Shown in pieces: positions 7,990 to 15,612 of a stretch of 25,491 nucleotides of DNA. The notes beneath the pieces were generated by a model. That model did no database searches, was not told the DNA's origin, and saw only the letters and a list, made by a program, of their open reading frames with translations. Numbering within the stretch: position 1 is the first letter of the stretch; every line of letters starts with the position of its first letter. The stretch spans positions 1-25,491 of the forward strand of contig JBEBUW010000064.1 in assembly GCA_040393065.1 (NCBI GenBank), written 5' to 3'. The translations under genes and the position numbers were made by a program. This DNA is from JACCWM01 sp040393065 (GTDB lineage: Bacteria; Myxococcota_A; Bradymonadia; Bradymonadales; Bradymonadaceae).

Positions 7990-9603
7990 TTGTTGGAAAT
8001 AAAAGTGCATTCGATTATTAAATTATTGAGAAGTCAGCGTTTTTTTGTCATTCAAGTTCTCATTGTTTCTCATTTACTCGCTTCTGTGGCGTGGGCCGAA
8101 GAACTGACGGTTGAGCTGAATACGGAGCAGAGAAAACTAAATAATGAGGCGATTGCAGCGCTCAGCAGTGATCCGCCCCGGCCTGAAGTGGCCGTGCAGT
8201 TGATGCAGGCTGCGTTGCTGATGGGAACCAAGGGCAACGTTTTGTATTTGACGCTGGGGCGCGCGTATCAGTTAAGCGGTCAGTGTAAAGAGGCAGAGGG
8301 CGCGTATCAGGAGGCCTGGCAGGCGCCGCGGGTTGCTGGCGTTGCGCAGGCTGATGTGATCGAGCGCATTGAGCGCTATCGCGAGGAAATGGCGACAAGC
8401 TGTACGGGAACGCTGGTGGTTCACTGCTCGAATCCTGATACGGATCTGATCATCAACGACAAAGAGGTGGAATGTAATGCGCCGTTGGAGTTGATGCCGG
8501 GCGAGTATCAGGTGCGCGCTTTTCTGGGCGGTTCGCAGGCTACGGAGTTGTCGGTTGTTATCCAGAGCATGGAACAGACACGGGTTCAGATAGCGCTTGG
8601 TCCGAACGTCGGCGCGCAATCGGATGCGGTGGCTGCAAATTCCTCGATGAAACCGCAAGACATCGTGGCATTCGCTTTGACGGAAGCGGAGAACGGCCAG
8701 CTTCGCGCGTATAAACGTCTGGAAGCCGAGCGTATTGCGACCGAGAAGGAACGTCTTGAGCAAGAACGTAAGCGTCTGGAAGAAGAGCGAATCGCGCTTG
8801 AGCGAGAAATTCTTACGGATGAGCAACAGCAAATTGCTGAAGAACGCCGGCGGTTGGAAGAGCGCCGCGAAAGAGCGGAACGCGGTGAGCTGACGGCGGA
8901 AGAACTCATGGGGCCTTCTGGCCGTTCGGGCCGTCGTGGCAGCAGCAAGCTTGATATGTCCAACGAGAACGAGATGCGCGGCTGGCGTGGTCAGGTGTAT
9001 CTGGGCGCGCCGGTGGGCGGATATCTGGTGCAGGCCGGAGATGGTTTTCTTGGTGGCGGTCTGATGTACGGGGGTACAGCAGCGGCCAGTCTGGGATATT
9101 CTTTTTCGCACCTGATCGGCGCTGAGTTGTACGGAAAGGTCGATTATTTGAACGGTTATGCGATTCCGTATAAAGAGCTGGTGAGCCACAAGGACAAAGG
9201 GGATCAGGGATTGGATCTGGATTCATGGCGTTTTCTCGGTGAGTTGCGCGCCTGGTTCGGGTTTGTTTCTCCAGGTTTCTTCGTTGAACAACGCCTGCAG
9301 AATATGACTTTTAGAGAGGATGTATCAGTCTCCGATGATAGTATGATTGGTGGGCCGACGCTCTCATTGTCGACGGCAGGCATGTTCCGTGAAGACGGCT
9401 ATGTCATGTTTACCGGACGCTGGGCGCCTATTCTGGATGGTGATACCGATATTTTCTCGGTCGAAATCAGTGCAGCCAGCGGTTATGCGAATTTTTCGTT
9501 TGAATATACTCGCCTGACGGGTGGAGAGGGCAGCGTAAGTCCTTTGAAAAAGGGTGAGCAGTTGCTGTTCAATCTTGGATTTAGAATTCCGTTTAGCTTT
9601 TAA
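7990..9603 (+). CDS. TPR/PEGA/coiled-coil protein with putative outer-membrane barrel
   Basis: The 537-aa protein has a TTG start at 7990 with GAAGG seven bases before it; TTG at 7993 or GTG at 8005 are alternatives. A signal peptide ends near ASVAWA (31-36). Residues about 50-135 are helical and TPR-like (LGRAYQLSGQCKEAEGAYQEA). Residues 139-204 look like a PEGA domain (GTLVVHCSNPDTDLIINDKE, then PLELMPGEYQVRAFLGG). A strongly charged coiled coil rich in E, R and L runs about 240-300. From about 330 to the C-terminal Phe the sequence alternates as in an outer-membrane beta-barrel (GQVYLGAPVGGYLV; final NLGFRIPFSF). A cell-wall-spanning structural protein or a partner of the upstream kinase is plausible. 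The exact function is unknown to me. Confidence 0.8.
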   Translation: MLEIKVHSIIKLLRSQRFFVIQVLIVSHLLASVAWAEELTVELNTEQRKLNNEAIAALSSDPPRPEVAVQLMQAALLMGTKGNVLYLTLGRAYQLSGQCKEAEGAYQEAWQAPRVAGVAQADVIERIERYREEMATSCTGTLVVHCSNPDTDLIINDKEVECNAPLELMPGEYQVRAFLGGSQATELSVVIQSMEQTRVQIALGPNVGAQSDAVAANSSMKPQDIVAFALTEAENGQLRAYKRLEAERIATEKERLEQERKRLEEERIALEREILTDEQQQIAEERRRLEERRERAERGELTAEELMGPSGRSGRRGSSKLDMSNENEMRGWRGQVYLGAPVGGYLVQAGDGFLGGGLMYGGTAAASLGYSFSHLIGAELYGKVDYLNGYAIPYKELVSHKDKGDQGLDLDSWRFLGELRAWFGFVSPGFFVEQRLQNMTFREDVSVSDDSMIGGPTLSLSTAGMFREDGYVMFTGRWAPILDGDTDIFSVEISAASGYANFSFEYTRLTGGEGSVSPLKKGEQLLFNLGFRIPFSF

Positions 9604-9619
9604 TCCATCAGGAACGAAT

Positions 9620-10024
9620 ATGGGTATTTATTTTAAAAGTCGCGTTGTCGTACAAAGCCTGGTTGCTGTTTTTTCACTGCTTGTTTTTGGTTTCTGGTTG
9701 AGTGGTTGTACGCTGGGTGAATGCGGCGATCAGCGAGAAATTTGTGTGGGCACGGTATGTGTCTGCGGTGATAAATGTTCGACCGATTTTAACTGCAACA
9801 AAACAGACGAAAACAATAACCTGCAGATGTGCTTTGCGTATGAGTATTCCAATACGCATGGTGTCTGTGTAACGCCAGCGTTTATGGAGCAGTATGGAGG
9901 CCCGGATGAAAATCATCCCAACGGCCGCCATTTGCCAATTCCCTCGGAAGTGGACAAGGGAGGCACTCAGCAGGATGCGGGTGATGATGATGATTCGTCG
10001 GATGATGATGAAATTGAGGCGTAA
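9620..10024 (+). CDS. small Cys-rich lipoprotein, 134 aa
   Basis: The ATG at 9620 is preferred because AGGA lies about six bases upstream and the product then begins with a clean lipoprotein signal ending at Cys30 (WLSGC). Eight more cysteines lie between 35 and 83, including CVCGDKC and a FNC, probably forming disulfides in the periplasm or at the surface. The tail is a run of Asp and Ser (DDDDSSDDDEIEA). I do not recognise a named family. It starts 16 bp after the preceding outer-membrane protein gene, so the two are almost certainly in one transcript. Confidence 0.8.
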   Translation: MGIYFKSRVVVQSLVAVFSLLVFGFWLSGCTLGECGDQREICVGTVCVCGDKCSTDFNCNKTDENNNLQMCFAYEYSNTHGVCVTPAFMEQYGGPDENHPNGRHLPIPSEVDKGGTQQDAGDDDDSSDDDEIEA

Positions 10025-10116
10025 GTATTTCGTTGCCAGCGGGATGCAATCCTGTTAGCTAGTACGCTGTTCGTAGCGTATGGCGAAGAAAATAAGTGTG
10101 AACCGATCAGGACATC

Positions 10117-10743
10117 GTGAAATTGACTTCGACAAGCCTTGAAACATCAAACGACGTGAGTGCATACCGCTGGTTTGTGCTGCTAGGCATAGTGATTTCG
10201 CTGTGTTTTGTGGCAGGGTGTGCTTCCAAAGATTCAAAGCCTGATGGAACTCCGGGCCATGATTCGTCGCTTGAGAATCAGCGTAGCCGTAGAGGTAATT
10301 TGAGTACGGAAGGTCTGTCGTTGGAAAGGGTCGATCTCAACGGAGACGATAAACCCGATCAGTGGGTTTATAGCAATTCGTCGGGCATTGTGCGCGTGGA
10401 GCGCGACCTGAATTTCGATGGGCGGATCGACATGTGGCAGTATTTCAGTGCTGATGGAATGCTTGTCGAAGAGGAAATGGACCTCGATCTCGATGGTAAG
10501 GTCGACATGGTCACATTTTATCAAAACGGTGTGCTGAATCGTAAAATGTTGGCCCTGGGTTTTGATGGTGTTTTCTCCATTGTGAAGTTTTATGACGACG
10601 ATGCCAGGCTTTTGCGGCTTGAGCGCGACGAGAATGGAGATGGCGTGACCGATAGTTGGGAGTATTACGAGAATGGGCGACGTGTGCGGATGGGTTGGGA
10701 TACCACCGGCGACGGCGTACCGGATACGTTTGACCAATTGTAA
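10117..10743 (+). CDS. lipoprotein with EF-hand-like calcium-loop repeats
   Basis: A GTG start gives 208 aa, with a hydrophobic signal ending at Cys35 (FVAGC). The mature part is built from about six repeats of roughly 20-25 residues. Each contains an Asp-rich loop: DLNGDDKPD, DLNFDGRID, DLDLDGKVD, a degenerate LGFDGVFS, DENGDGVTD and DTTGDGVPD. Each loop is followed by an aromatic strand such as QWVY or MWQYF. Loops of this DxNxDG type bind calcium in thrombospondin-type-3 and dockerin-like repeats. A surface calcium-binding or structural role is therefore likely; the precise function is unknown. It is 92 bp after the Cys-rich lipoprotein on the same strand and may belong to the same unit. 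Confidence 0.82.
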   Translation: MKLTSTSLETSNDVSAYRWFVLLGIVISLCFVAGCASKDSKPDGTPGHDSSLENQRSRRGNLSTEGLSLERVDLNGDDKPDQWVYSNSSGIVRVERDLNFDGRIDMWQYFSADGMLVEEEMDLDLDGKVDMVTFYQNGVLNRKMLALGFDGVFSIVKFYDDDARLLRLERDENGDGVTDSWEYYENGRRVRMGWDTTGDGVPDTFDQL

Positions 10744-10873
10744 GTCAATCCCTGGTTTTGGCGGTTTTCAACACGAAGTCTTCTTCGCCCTCAATCAATG
10801 AAACCCATCATGCGTGAAGTATGAAGGCCAGCTTTTCGTAAGGAGTTGAGCCGATAAGGGTCTGAGGGAATTC

Positions 10874-11848
10874 ATGTACAGAGTTGAACAGGTTCTTGTT
10901 CCGGTCGACTTTTCCAGCTCAAGTCGCAGTGCACTGGAGTTTGCGCGTAATTTGAGCAGCGAAAGTCCGCTCGTGCAGCTTGTGCATGTGGTGGAACAAT
11001 TGGCGCCGTATGTGCGCAATATATTGTTTCCCTATGCCGCACTGGGCGAGGATGAAGTCGAATTTGAACACGAGATTTTGGGCGAAGCCTATGAGCATCT
11101 GCTGCGGTACTTTCGGATTGATAAGAAAGCCGCAAAAGGGTTTGTCGGTGAGCCGATTGTACGTATGGGAGCCGTGAATACGCTGCTTCGAGATATCGTG
11201 TTCTCGGTCGATTCCGATCTGATTGTGATGGGGGCGTTTGGTGAAGGCGGCATGCATCCTGATGCGCTGGGATCGACGACGGAGCGTTTGCTGCGCACGG
11301 TAACGCAGCCGGTCGTCATGGTGCGTGATTTTGAGTCTTCGCCGCGAATCGGTCATATCGTGGTGGCGGTCGATCTGACGCCGGGCAGTGTGCATGTTTT
11401 TAGCCGTGCAGTCGGGCTTGCTCTTCAAACCGGCGCGACGCTGGAAACCGTCTTTGTGCTGCCGTCGCCGTTTATTAACGATACGAATAATTTGCTCAGC
11501 AGTAATATCAAATTCAACGCGAGCCATGTTCTGAATCGTTCGGAAGATAAAATTGATGCGCTGTTTGAGCGGCTTCGTCAGCAAGTGCATGTGCCGTTTC
11601 CGCTCAAGGCTGAGGCCGCACGTGCGATGGAGACGCGCAGTGTGTTGGTGGGAGATCCGGCCACAGAGATCGTGCGTCACGCGTATGAGAAGCAGGCAGA
11701 TCTGGTGGTGGTGGGATCGTACGGGGCGCATAACCGGGCGGCGCATACGTTGGGACGCGTGGCCTGGACGGTGGCACGGCGCAGTCCGACGCATGTGATG
11801 GTTGTGCCGCCGGCCGCCGAGACAACGCGTCTTGGGGACGATTCTTAA
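10874..11848 (+). CDS. tandem universal stress protein (two UspA domains)
   Basis: The 324-aa cytoplasmic protein contains two UspA-like nucleotide-binding domains in a row (about 3-152 and 158-312). Each starts with the typical strand (QVLVPVDFSSSS and HIVVAVDLTPGS). The first domain has an intact ATP motif G-2x-G-9x-G-S/T: Gly120, Gly123, Gly133, Ser134. The second has the same spacing at Gly281, Gly284 and Gly294 but Arg295 replaces Ser/Thr, so its nucleotide binding may be altered or lost. GAGGG six bases before the ATG supports the start. Such proteins help cells survive stress; the trigger here is unknown. It is convergent with the Nudix/MBL gene, only 19 bp away. Confidence 0.9.
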   Translation: MYRVEQVLVPVDFSSSSRSALEFARNLSSESPLVQLVHVVEQLAPYVRNILFPYAALGEDEVEFEHEILGEAYEHLLRYFRIDKKAAKGFVGEPIVRMGAVNTLLRDIVFSVDSDLIVMGAFGEGGMHPDALGSTTERLLRTVTQPVVMVRDFESSPRIGHIVVAVDLTPGSVHVFSRAVGLALQTGATLETVFVLPSPFINDTNNLLSSNIKFNASHVLNRSEDKIDALFERLRQQVHVPFPLKAEAARAMETRSVLVGDPATEIVRHAYEKQADLVVVGSYGAHNRAAHTLGRVAWTVARRSPTHVMVVPPAAETTRLGDDS

Positions 11849-11867
11849 TCGTTTCGATGCAGTTGGC

Positions 11868-13313
11868 TCAGGCGATGAATGAGAACAGATCGTCGTTCTG
11901 AGCGACGCGGCCTTGTTCGACCAAATATTCAAGATGCGCAAAGAGACTGTGTTGCGCCAACGGCCAGATTTCTGCGGGGACGTCGGCGTACGCAAAGCGG
12001 ACAAGTTCCAAGAGCGTGACGGGTCGGCCGCAATTCTGGAGAGCTGTAAGAATGGTGGCTTCGCGTGCAAGTCTGTGCTCGATGTAGTGATCGAGGATTT
12101 TTTCGGGCGTGGCGATGAGCCATCCGTGCGCCGGCAGAAGGCCGTGAGGCGTGGTCGCGCGCAGTTTGCGAAGGCTTGCCATGTAATCCTTCATGTTGCC
12201 ATCCGGAGGAGCGACGACGATCGTGCCGGTGGCGGCGACCATGTCTGCAGCCAGGAGGCAGTCGGAGGGTTCATGCCACAGGCAAAGATGGCCCCGGGCG
12301 TGGCCAGGCGTGTGAAGGCAGATCAGAGCCTGATCGCCATCCAATTCGATGCGTTCTTGGTCATGAAGATGGCGTGTAATGAGGATCTGGCCGTGTAGCG
12401 CGTCGGCGGTTTCTTCGTGTGCCCAGATGGGAGCGTTGTAGCGCTCGGCCGCTGCGGGCGCGCCTCCGACGTGATCGGGGTGTTCGTGGGTCAGCAGGAT
12501 GGCCTCAACTCGGGCGCCTTGTGCGACCAGCGGATCGACGAGTTCCCAGAGAGGGAGGAGTTCGTCGGCGTCAGGAGCGCCGGGATCAATAATGATGAGT
12601 TGTTGATGGCCAACGACCAGGCAGTTGGTATGCGTTGCCGGTAAAAGTGTGGGGGTTCGCAGCGGCAATACGCGCAGGCCGCCGCAAATCTCAATGCTGG
12701 CCCGGGATTGTTCTTGCAAGGGTCGGGGAAGCGGCGGTGTGTGTGCAAAGGCGTGAAGAATACGCTCGATGGGCGTACTTAAAAAAATCTGGCCTTTTGT
12801 CCATTGGGCGAGCGCGCGGGCGGGGGCAACCCACTCCGAAGTGGCGAATTCTTGCGTCTGAAGATGTAACGCCACATCGTCGGGAGCGATGGTGTCGGGC
12901 AAAACAACGGCAAAAAACTCGGTTTCGTAAGCGGGCAACAGCCAGGGAGGCGTGAGCCAGCTTCCCAGTGATTCGAAGGCTGTTCTGTCAATCGAAAGAC
13001 CGAGCGAAGCGAGCTCGGTTTCGAAGTCGAGCTCTGCCTGACAGGCGCGCCGCCGAAGGTCGCCAAGCGGCGAGTTGTCCGCCATGCCGATGTGGTGAAA
13101 TCCGGTGGTTGTGGCGAGGAGGCCGGCTTCTTCAAAGAGTTCGCGGGCCGCACAGGTCACGAGATCGGGATCGGCCGGCAGCTGAGAACCGGTAAAAAAA
13201 GCGTGAAAACCGGCCATAAAACGCCGGTCGAGCGCACGTTGCGCCAGAAAAATTTCCGGACCCGAAGGGCGGTCACGAAGTAAGACGACGGCAGCGGACT
13301 TTTTTACGGCCAT
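11868..13313 (-). CDS. Nudix hydrolase fused to metallo-beta-lactamase-fold hydrolase (LACTB2-like)
   Basis: The start is placed at ATG 13313 (481 aa) because the protein then begins right at the Nudix domain (MAVKKSAAVVLL). The open frame runs 52 codons further, but that part is low quality and crosses a terminator hairpin. Residues 1-190 are a Nudix domain resembling the NUDT19/RP2 type. The core RELFEEAG (57-64) is intact, but the upstream part of the box has one extra residue and Asp where Glu is usual. Residues about 210-410 are a metallo-beta-lactamase fold with THEHPDHVGG (275-284), HTPGHARGH, a metal-bridging Asp in LLAADM and a late PAHG. A C-terminal winged-helix-like segment follows, as in LACTB2. 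Predicted roles are pyrophosphate cleavage (possibly CoA-like) and phosphodiester or thioester hydrolysis; substrates are unknown. Confidence 0.88.
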   Translation of the reverse strand: MAVKKSAAVVLLRDRPSGPEIFLAQRALDRRFMAGFHAFFTGSQLPADPDLVTCAARELFEEAGLLATTTGFHHIGMADNSPLGDLRRRACQAELDFETELASLGLSIDRTAFESLGSWLTPPWLLPAYETEFFAVVLPDTIAPDDVALHLQTQEFATSEWVAPARALAQWTKGQIFLSTPIERILHAFAHTPPLPRPLQEQSRASIEICGGLRVLPLRTPTLLPATHTNCLVVGHQQLIIIDPGAPDADELLPLWELVDPLVAQGARVEAILLTHEHPDHVGGAPAAAERYNAPIWAHEETADALHGQILITRHLHDQERIELDGDQALICLHTPGHARGHLCLWHEPSDCLLAADMVAATGTIVVAPPDGNMKDYMASLRKLRATTPHGLLPAHGWLIATPEKILDHYIEHRLAREATILTALQNCGRPVTLLELVRFAYADVPAEIWPLAQHSLFAHLEYLVEQGRVAQNDDLFSFIA

Positions 13314-13358
13314 AGTTTTTTTGCCGGCCTGCAAAGAAAATGGATGGGATAGAGAATG

Positions 13359-13394
13359 AAAAAACCCTTCGCTCTCTGGGAAGAGCGAAGGGTT
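13359..13394 (-). terminator. strong intrinsic terminator of the decarboxylase gene
   Basis: AACCCTTCGCTC (13363-13374) and GAGCGAAGGGTT (13383-13394) form a perfect 12-bp stem with an 8-nt loop. On the minus strand it is followed by a T run (A run at 13359-13364 on plus). It sits nine bases past the stop codon at 13403, so it separates the decarboxylase transcript from the Nudix/MBL gene. Confidence 0.88.
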
Positions 13395-13402
13395 CGGATG
13401 AC

Positions 13403-14680
13403 TCAGGGAGTTGCAAACGGATTGCCGCGCTGGCTGAAGGCCGCTTCCGTGGCGGCTTCGCGCAGGCAATGTTGCATGGTCATGGACGTGCCGTAACCGC
13501 CGGCATTGATCATGGCCAGAATGTCGCCTTCTTCGATCGGAGGCATCATGCGGTCGGCGGCGAATACGTCGATGACTTCATTGATGTTTCCAACGATCGT
13601 AACCTGTTCACTCGCCCACTGGCTTGCGCGCGTGGTGTGGATGAACTCCTGGTAAAGACCGTAATGGCTGGCGCCGGTGTGTACGTTGAAGCCAGTGTTG
13701 ACGCCGATGAACTTCACGCCGCCTTTGTTTTCGGCCATGACGACTTCGGACAGCATGACGCCCGTGTCTTTGACCATGTAATCGCCGGGCTCCACGCAGA
13801 CTTTGATGCCCAGGCCGAGCTGACGGACGCGGTCGACGATTCCCTGTGCATACAGGTTGACGTCTACGCCGCTATCGCCGGCTTTGAGCGGTACGCCGAG
13901 TCCACCGCCAAAATTCAGATACTCCAGAGGACCGAAGTTCTCGATGATGCCGCTTGCGATGCTGATGAGTTTATCAACAGCCTGGAAGAAGTTCGTGATT
14001 GCCGAACCGGTCCAGCCGCAGCCAACATGCATGTGCAAACCCTGAAGCTGCAGGCCACGTTCGCGGATGACGCGCAGCGCCTCGGGAAGGGAATCGAGGT
14101 AAATACCGAATTTTGTCGGTCGTGCACCGGCGTAGGTGAGATTCTCCGAAATTCCAACGCCTACCTGGGGATTGATGCGCAATCCCACTTTACGGCCCGG
14201 ATCGATGTCTGCCACCTTGTGTAACATGCTGATCGAATCGCAGTTCAGCAGGATATTGAGGCCTTTGAGCTGTTCAATATCTTTTCGGCTAACACTGACG
14301 TTCGTAAAGGTGATGCGTTCTTCGGGAAAACCCGCTGCCAGCGCAGCATGAACTTCGCGCGGACTGGCTGCGTCAATGCCTGCCACGCCTGTGGCATGCA
14401 GAGTCTTGATCAGCGGTTCAAAACGATTTGCCTTCATCGCATAGAACACCTGAAACGGATGTTCCTGTCTGGCAAATGCATTGTGAAGTCGGAAGAAGTT
14501 GTCCTCGAGACGATCGAGATCGTAGGCGAATAAGGGGGTTCCGTATTTGCTTGTCAGGGCCATGGCATCCTGACCGGCGATGATCAGGCGATCATCTTGA
14601 GCGTTGAGACCAGGACGTTCCCACCAGGGAACCAGCGAATCGACAAGCACGGATGGTTGGAAGTTGGAGACGTTTTTCAC
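13403..14680 (-). CDS. fold-III PLP-dependent decarboxylase, diaminopimelate-decarboxylase-like
   Basis: The GTG at 14680 is chosen because GGAGG (14690-14694) precedes it by nine bases. An upstream in-frame ATG at 14737 would place a palindrome and the ribosome site inside the gene. The product is 425 aa. PLP lysine is Lys83 in YAMKAN, and further sites are HVGCG (218-222), GGGLG (258-262), EPGDY (297-301) and GGYG (394-397). This is the alanine-racemase-like barrel plus C-terminal beta domain used by lysine, ornithine, arginine and carboxynorspermidine decarboxylases. The usual C-terminal CES/D motif appears as GNINEVID (364-371): Glu is present but Cys is missing. It is therefore not safe to call it LysA; a decarboxylase for another basic amino acid is possible. 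It stands as a single unit with its own terminator. Confidence 0.82.
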   Translation of the reverse strand: MKNVSNFQPSVLVDSLVPWWERPGLNAQDDRLIIAGQDAMALTSKYGTPLFAYDLDRLEDNFFRLHNAFARQEHPFQVFYAMKANRFEPLIKTLHATGVAGIDAASPREVHAALAAGFPEERITFTNVSVSRKDIEQLKGLNILLNCDSISMLHKVADIDPGRKVGLRINPQVGVGISENLTYAGARPTKFGIYLDSLPEALRVIRERGLQLQGLHMHVGCGWTGSAITNFFQAVDKLISIASGIIENFGPLEYLNFGGGLGVPLKAGDSGVDVNLYAQGIVDRVRQLGLGIKVCVEPGDYMVKDTGVMLSEVVMAENKGGVKFIGVNTGFNVHTGASHYGLYQEFIHTTRASQWASEQVTIVGNINEVIDVFAADRMMPPIEEGDILAMINAGGYGTSMTMQHCLREAATEAAFSQRGNPFATP

Positions 14681-14714
14681 CGCATGAATCCTCCGGTAGA
14701 TTGTGGCTGCCAAA

Positions 14715-14731
14715 CCTGGTTTTACACCAGG
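14715..14731. promoter_or_regulatory. palindrome in the decarboxylase leader
   Basis: CCTGGT (14715-14720) and ACCAGG (14726-14731) flank TTTAC, and the symmetry continues as AAA and roughly TTT outside the arms. It lies about 20 bp upstream of the Shine-Dalgarno site on the minus strand. It could be an operator or an mRNA hairpin. No regulator is identified. Confidence 0.35.
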
Positions 14732-14818
14732 AAACATGGACGCGGACTCTTATGATTTTTGAAAGAAAAAATCAAGCAGATAAGCGACTTTAGAGTGGAA
14801 TTTTACAGCCACAGTGCG

Positions 14819-14848
14819 AAAAGCCTGCGCGAGTGTTGGCGCAGGCTT
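14819..14848 (-). terminator. intrinsic terminator downstream of the YceI gene
   Basis: AAGCCTGCGC (14821-14830) and GCGCAGGCTT (14839-14848) form a perfect 10-bp stem with an 8-nt loop. On the minus strand the hairpin ends in TTTT. It lies about 100 bp past the stop of the YceI gene and upstream of the decarboxylase. Confidence 0.55.
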
Positions 14849-14896
14849 AGGAAAAGTGAATCCACAACGTCTTGAGGCTACTGAAGGTGACGGGCT

Positions 14897-14922
14897 TGCT
14901 GCCTGAAGGTACTCAGGCAGCA
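14897..14922. repeat. 10-bp inverted repeat after the YceI gene
   Basis: TGCTGCCTGA and TCAGGCAGCA are separated by AGGTAC. This stable hairpin is directly downstream of the YceI stop codon. There is no T tract, so it may protect the mRNA 3' end while the hairpin at 14821-14848 terminates. Confidence 0.55.
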
Positions 14923-14949
14923 GGTCTTGGAACATGGAGTTTCCGGTAA

Positions 14950-15480
14950 TTATTCGGCAACGAGCTCGATTTCCAGTTCGATATCGATATTTTCGCTGAC
15001 GAGCACACCGCCGGTTTCCAGGGCCTGGTTCCAGGTCAGGCCGTAATCTTTGCGGTTGATTCTGGCTTTGGCATCAAATCCTGTACGCAGGTTGCCCCAG
15101 GGATCTTTGCCGATGCCGCGGTAGTTGGCGTCAAAACTCAGGCTGCGTGTTACGCCACGGATGGTAAGGTCGCCGTGGAAGCGGTACGTTTCGTCGTCAA
15201 TCTTTTCGATGCTGGTTGTGGCGTAGTGAATCTTCGGGAAATTGGCGACATCGAAGAAGTCAGCCGAACGAAGATGTGCGTCGCGGTCTGCAAGATTTGT
15301 ATCAATGCTGCTTGCATCGATATCGACGGTTACCTTGGCTGCCTGGGGGTTTTCCGGATCAAAGCTAATCTCACCATCCCAGTTAGCAAATCGGCCGTTG
15401 ACGCGAGAAATCATCATGTGACGGACTTTGAAGCCGACGGTGGAATGGGCGAGGTCGAATTTCCAGGTTGGGTTCGTCAT
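14950..15480 (-). CDS. YceI family protein
   Basis: The 176-aa protein is a lipocalin-like YceI beta-barrel, a family in which structures hold polyisoprenoid-type lipids. Recognisable stretches are WKFDLAHSTVGFKVRHMM near the N-terminus, GRFANWDGEISFDPENP, SSIDTNLADRDAHLRSADFFD and FHGDLTIRGVTRSLSFDA. No signal peptide is seen, unlike E. coli YceI, so this copy is probably cytoplasmic. The ATG at 15480 is chosen because AAGGAG lies seven bases upstream and the protein begins at the domain; an open extension further upstream has no such support. It is divergent from the LysR regulator, a frequent arrangement in which the regulator controls the neighbour. Confidence 0.9.
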   Translation of the reverse strand: MTNPTWKFDLAHSTVGFKVRHMMISRVNGRFANWDGEISFDPENPQAAKVTVDIDASSIDTNLADRDAHLRSADFFDVANFPKIHYATTSIEKIDDETYRFHGDLTIRGVTRSLSFDANYRGIGKDPWGNLRTGFDAKARINRKDYGLTWNQALETGGVLVSENIDIELEIELVAE

Positions 15481-15612
15481 GGTAGTGCTCCTTGGGAAGG
15501 TTGGTTGATTACGAAGTTGAAATTGGTGAGCCGTCTGTCCGGCTTCGAGAACTATTATGCTCGCCAGGCGGAATTTGCCTAATGCATGGTTTGTATAACA
15601 GGTATTCATCCT
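15481..15612. promoter_or_regulatory. divergent intergenic control region between YceI and LysR genes
   Basis: This 132-bp gap must hold promoters for both genes. On the minus strand CATAAT (15554-15559) is one base from the consensus -10 box, but its -35 is weak. AGGC-N7-GCCT and an ATTA/TAAT pair surround 15553-15582 and could be the LysR-type operator. These are weak pattern matches. Confidence 0.3.

Noticed and set aside
13314..13469. 52-codon N-terminal extension of the Nudix/MBL protein
   Set aside because: It would run through the decarboxylase terminator hairpin and gives no recognisable sequence; the Nudix domain starts at the ATG at 13313.
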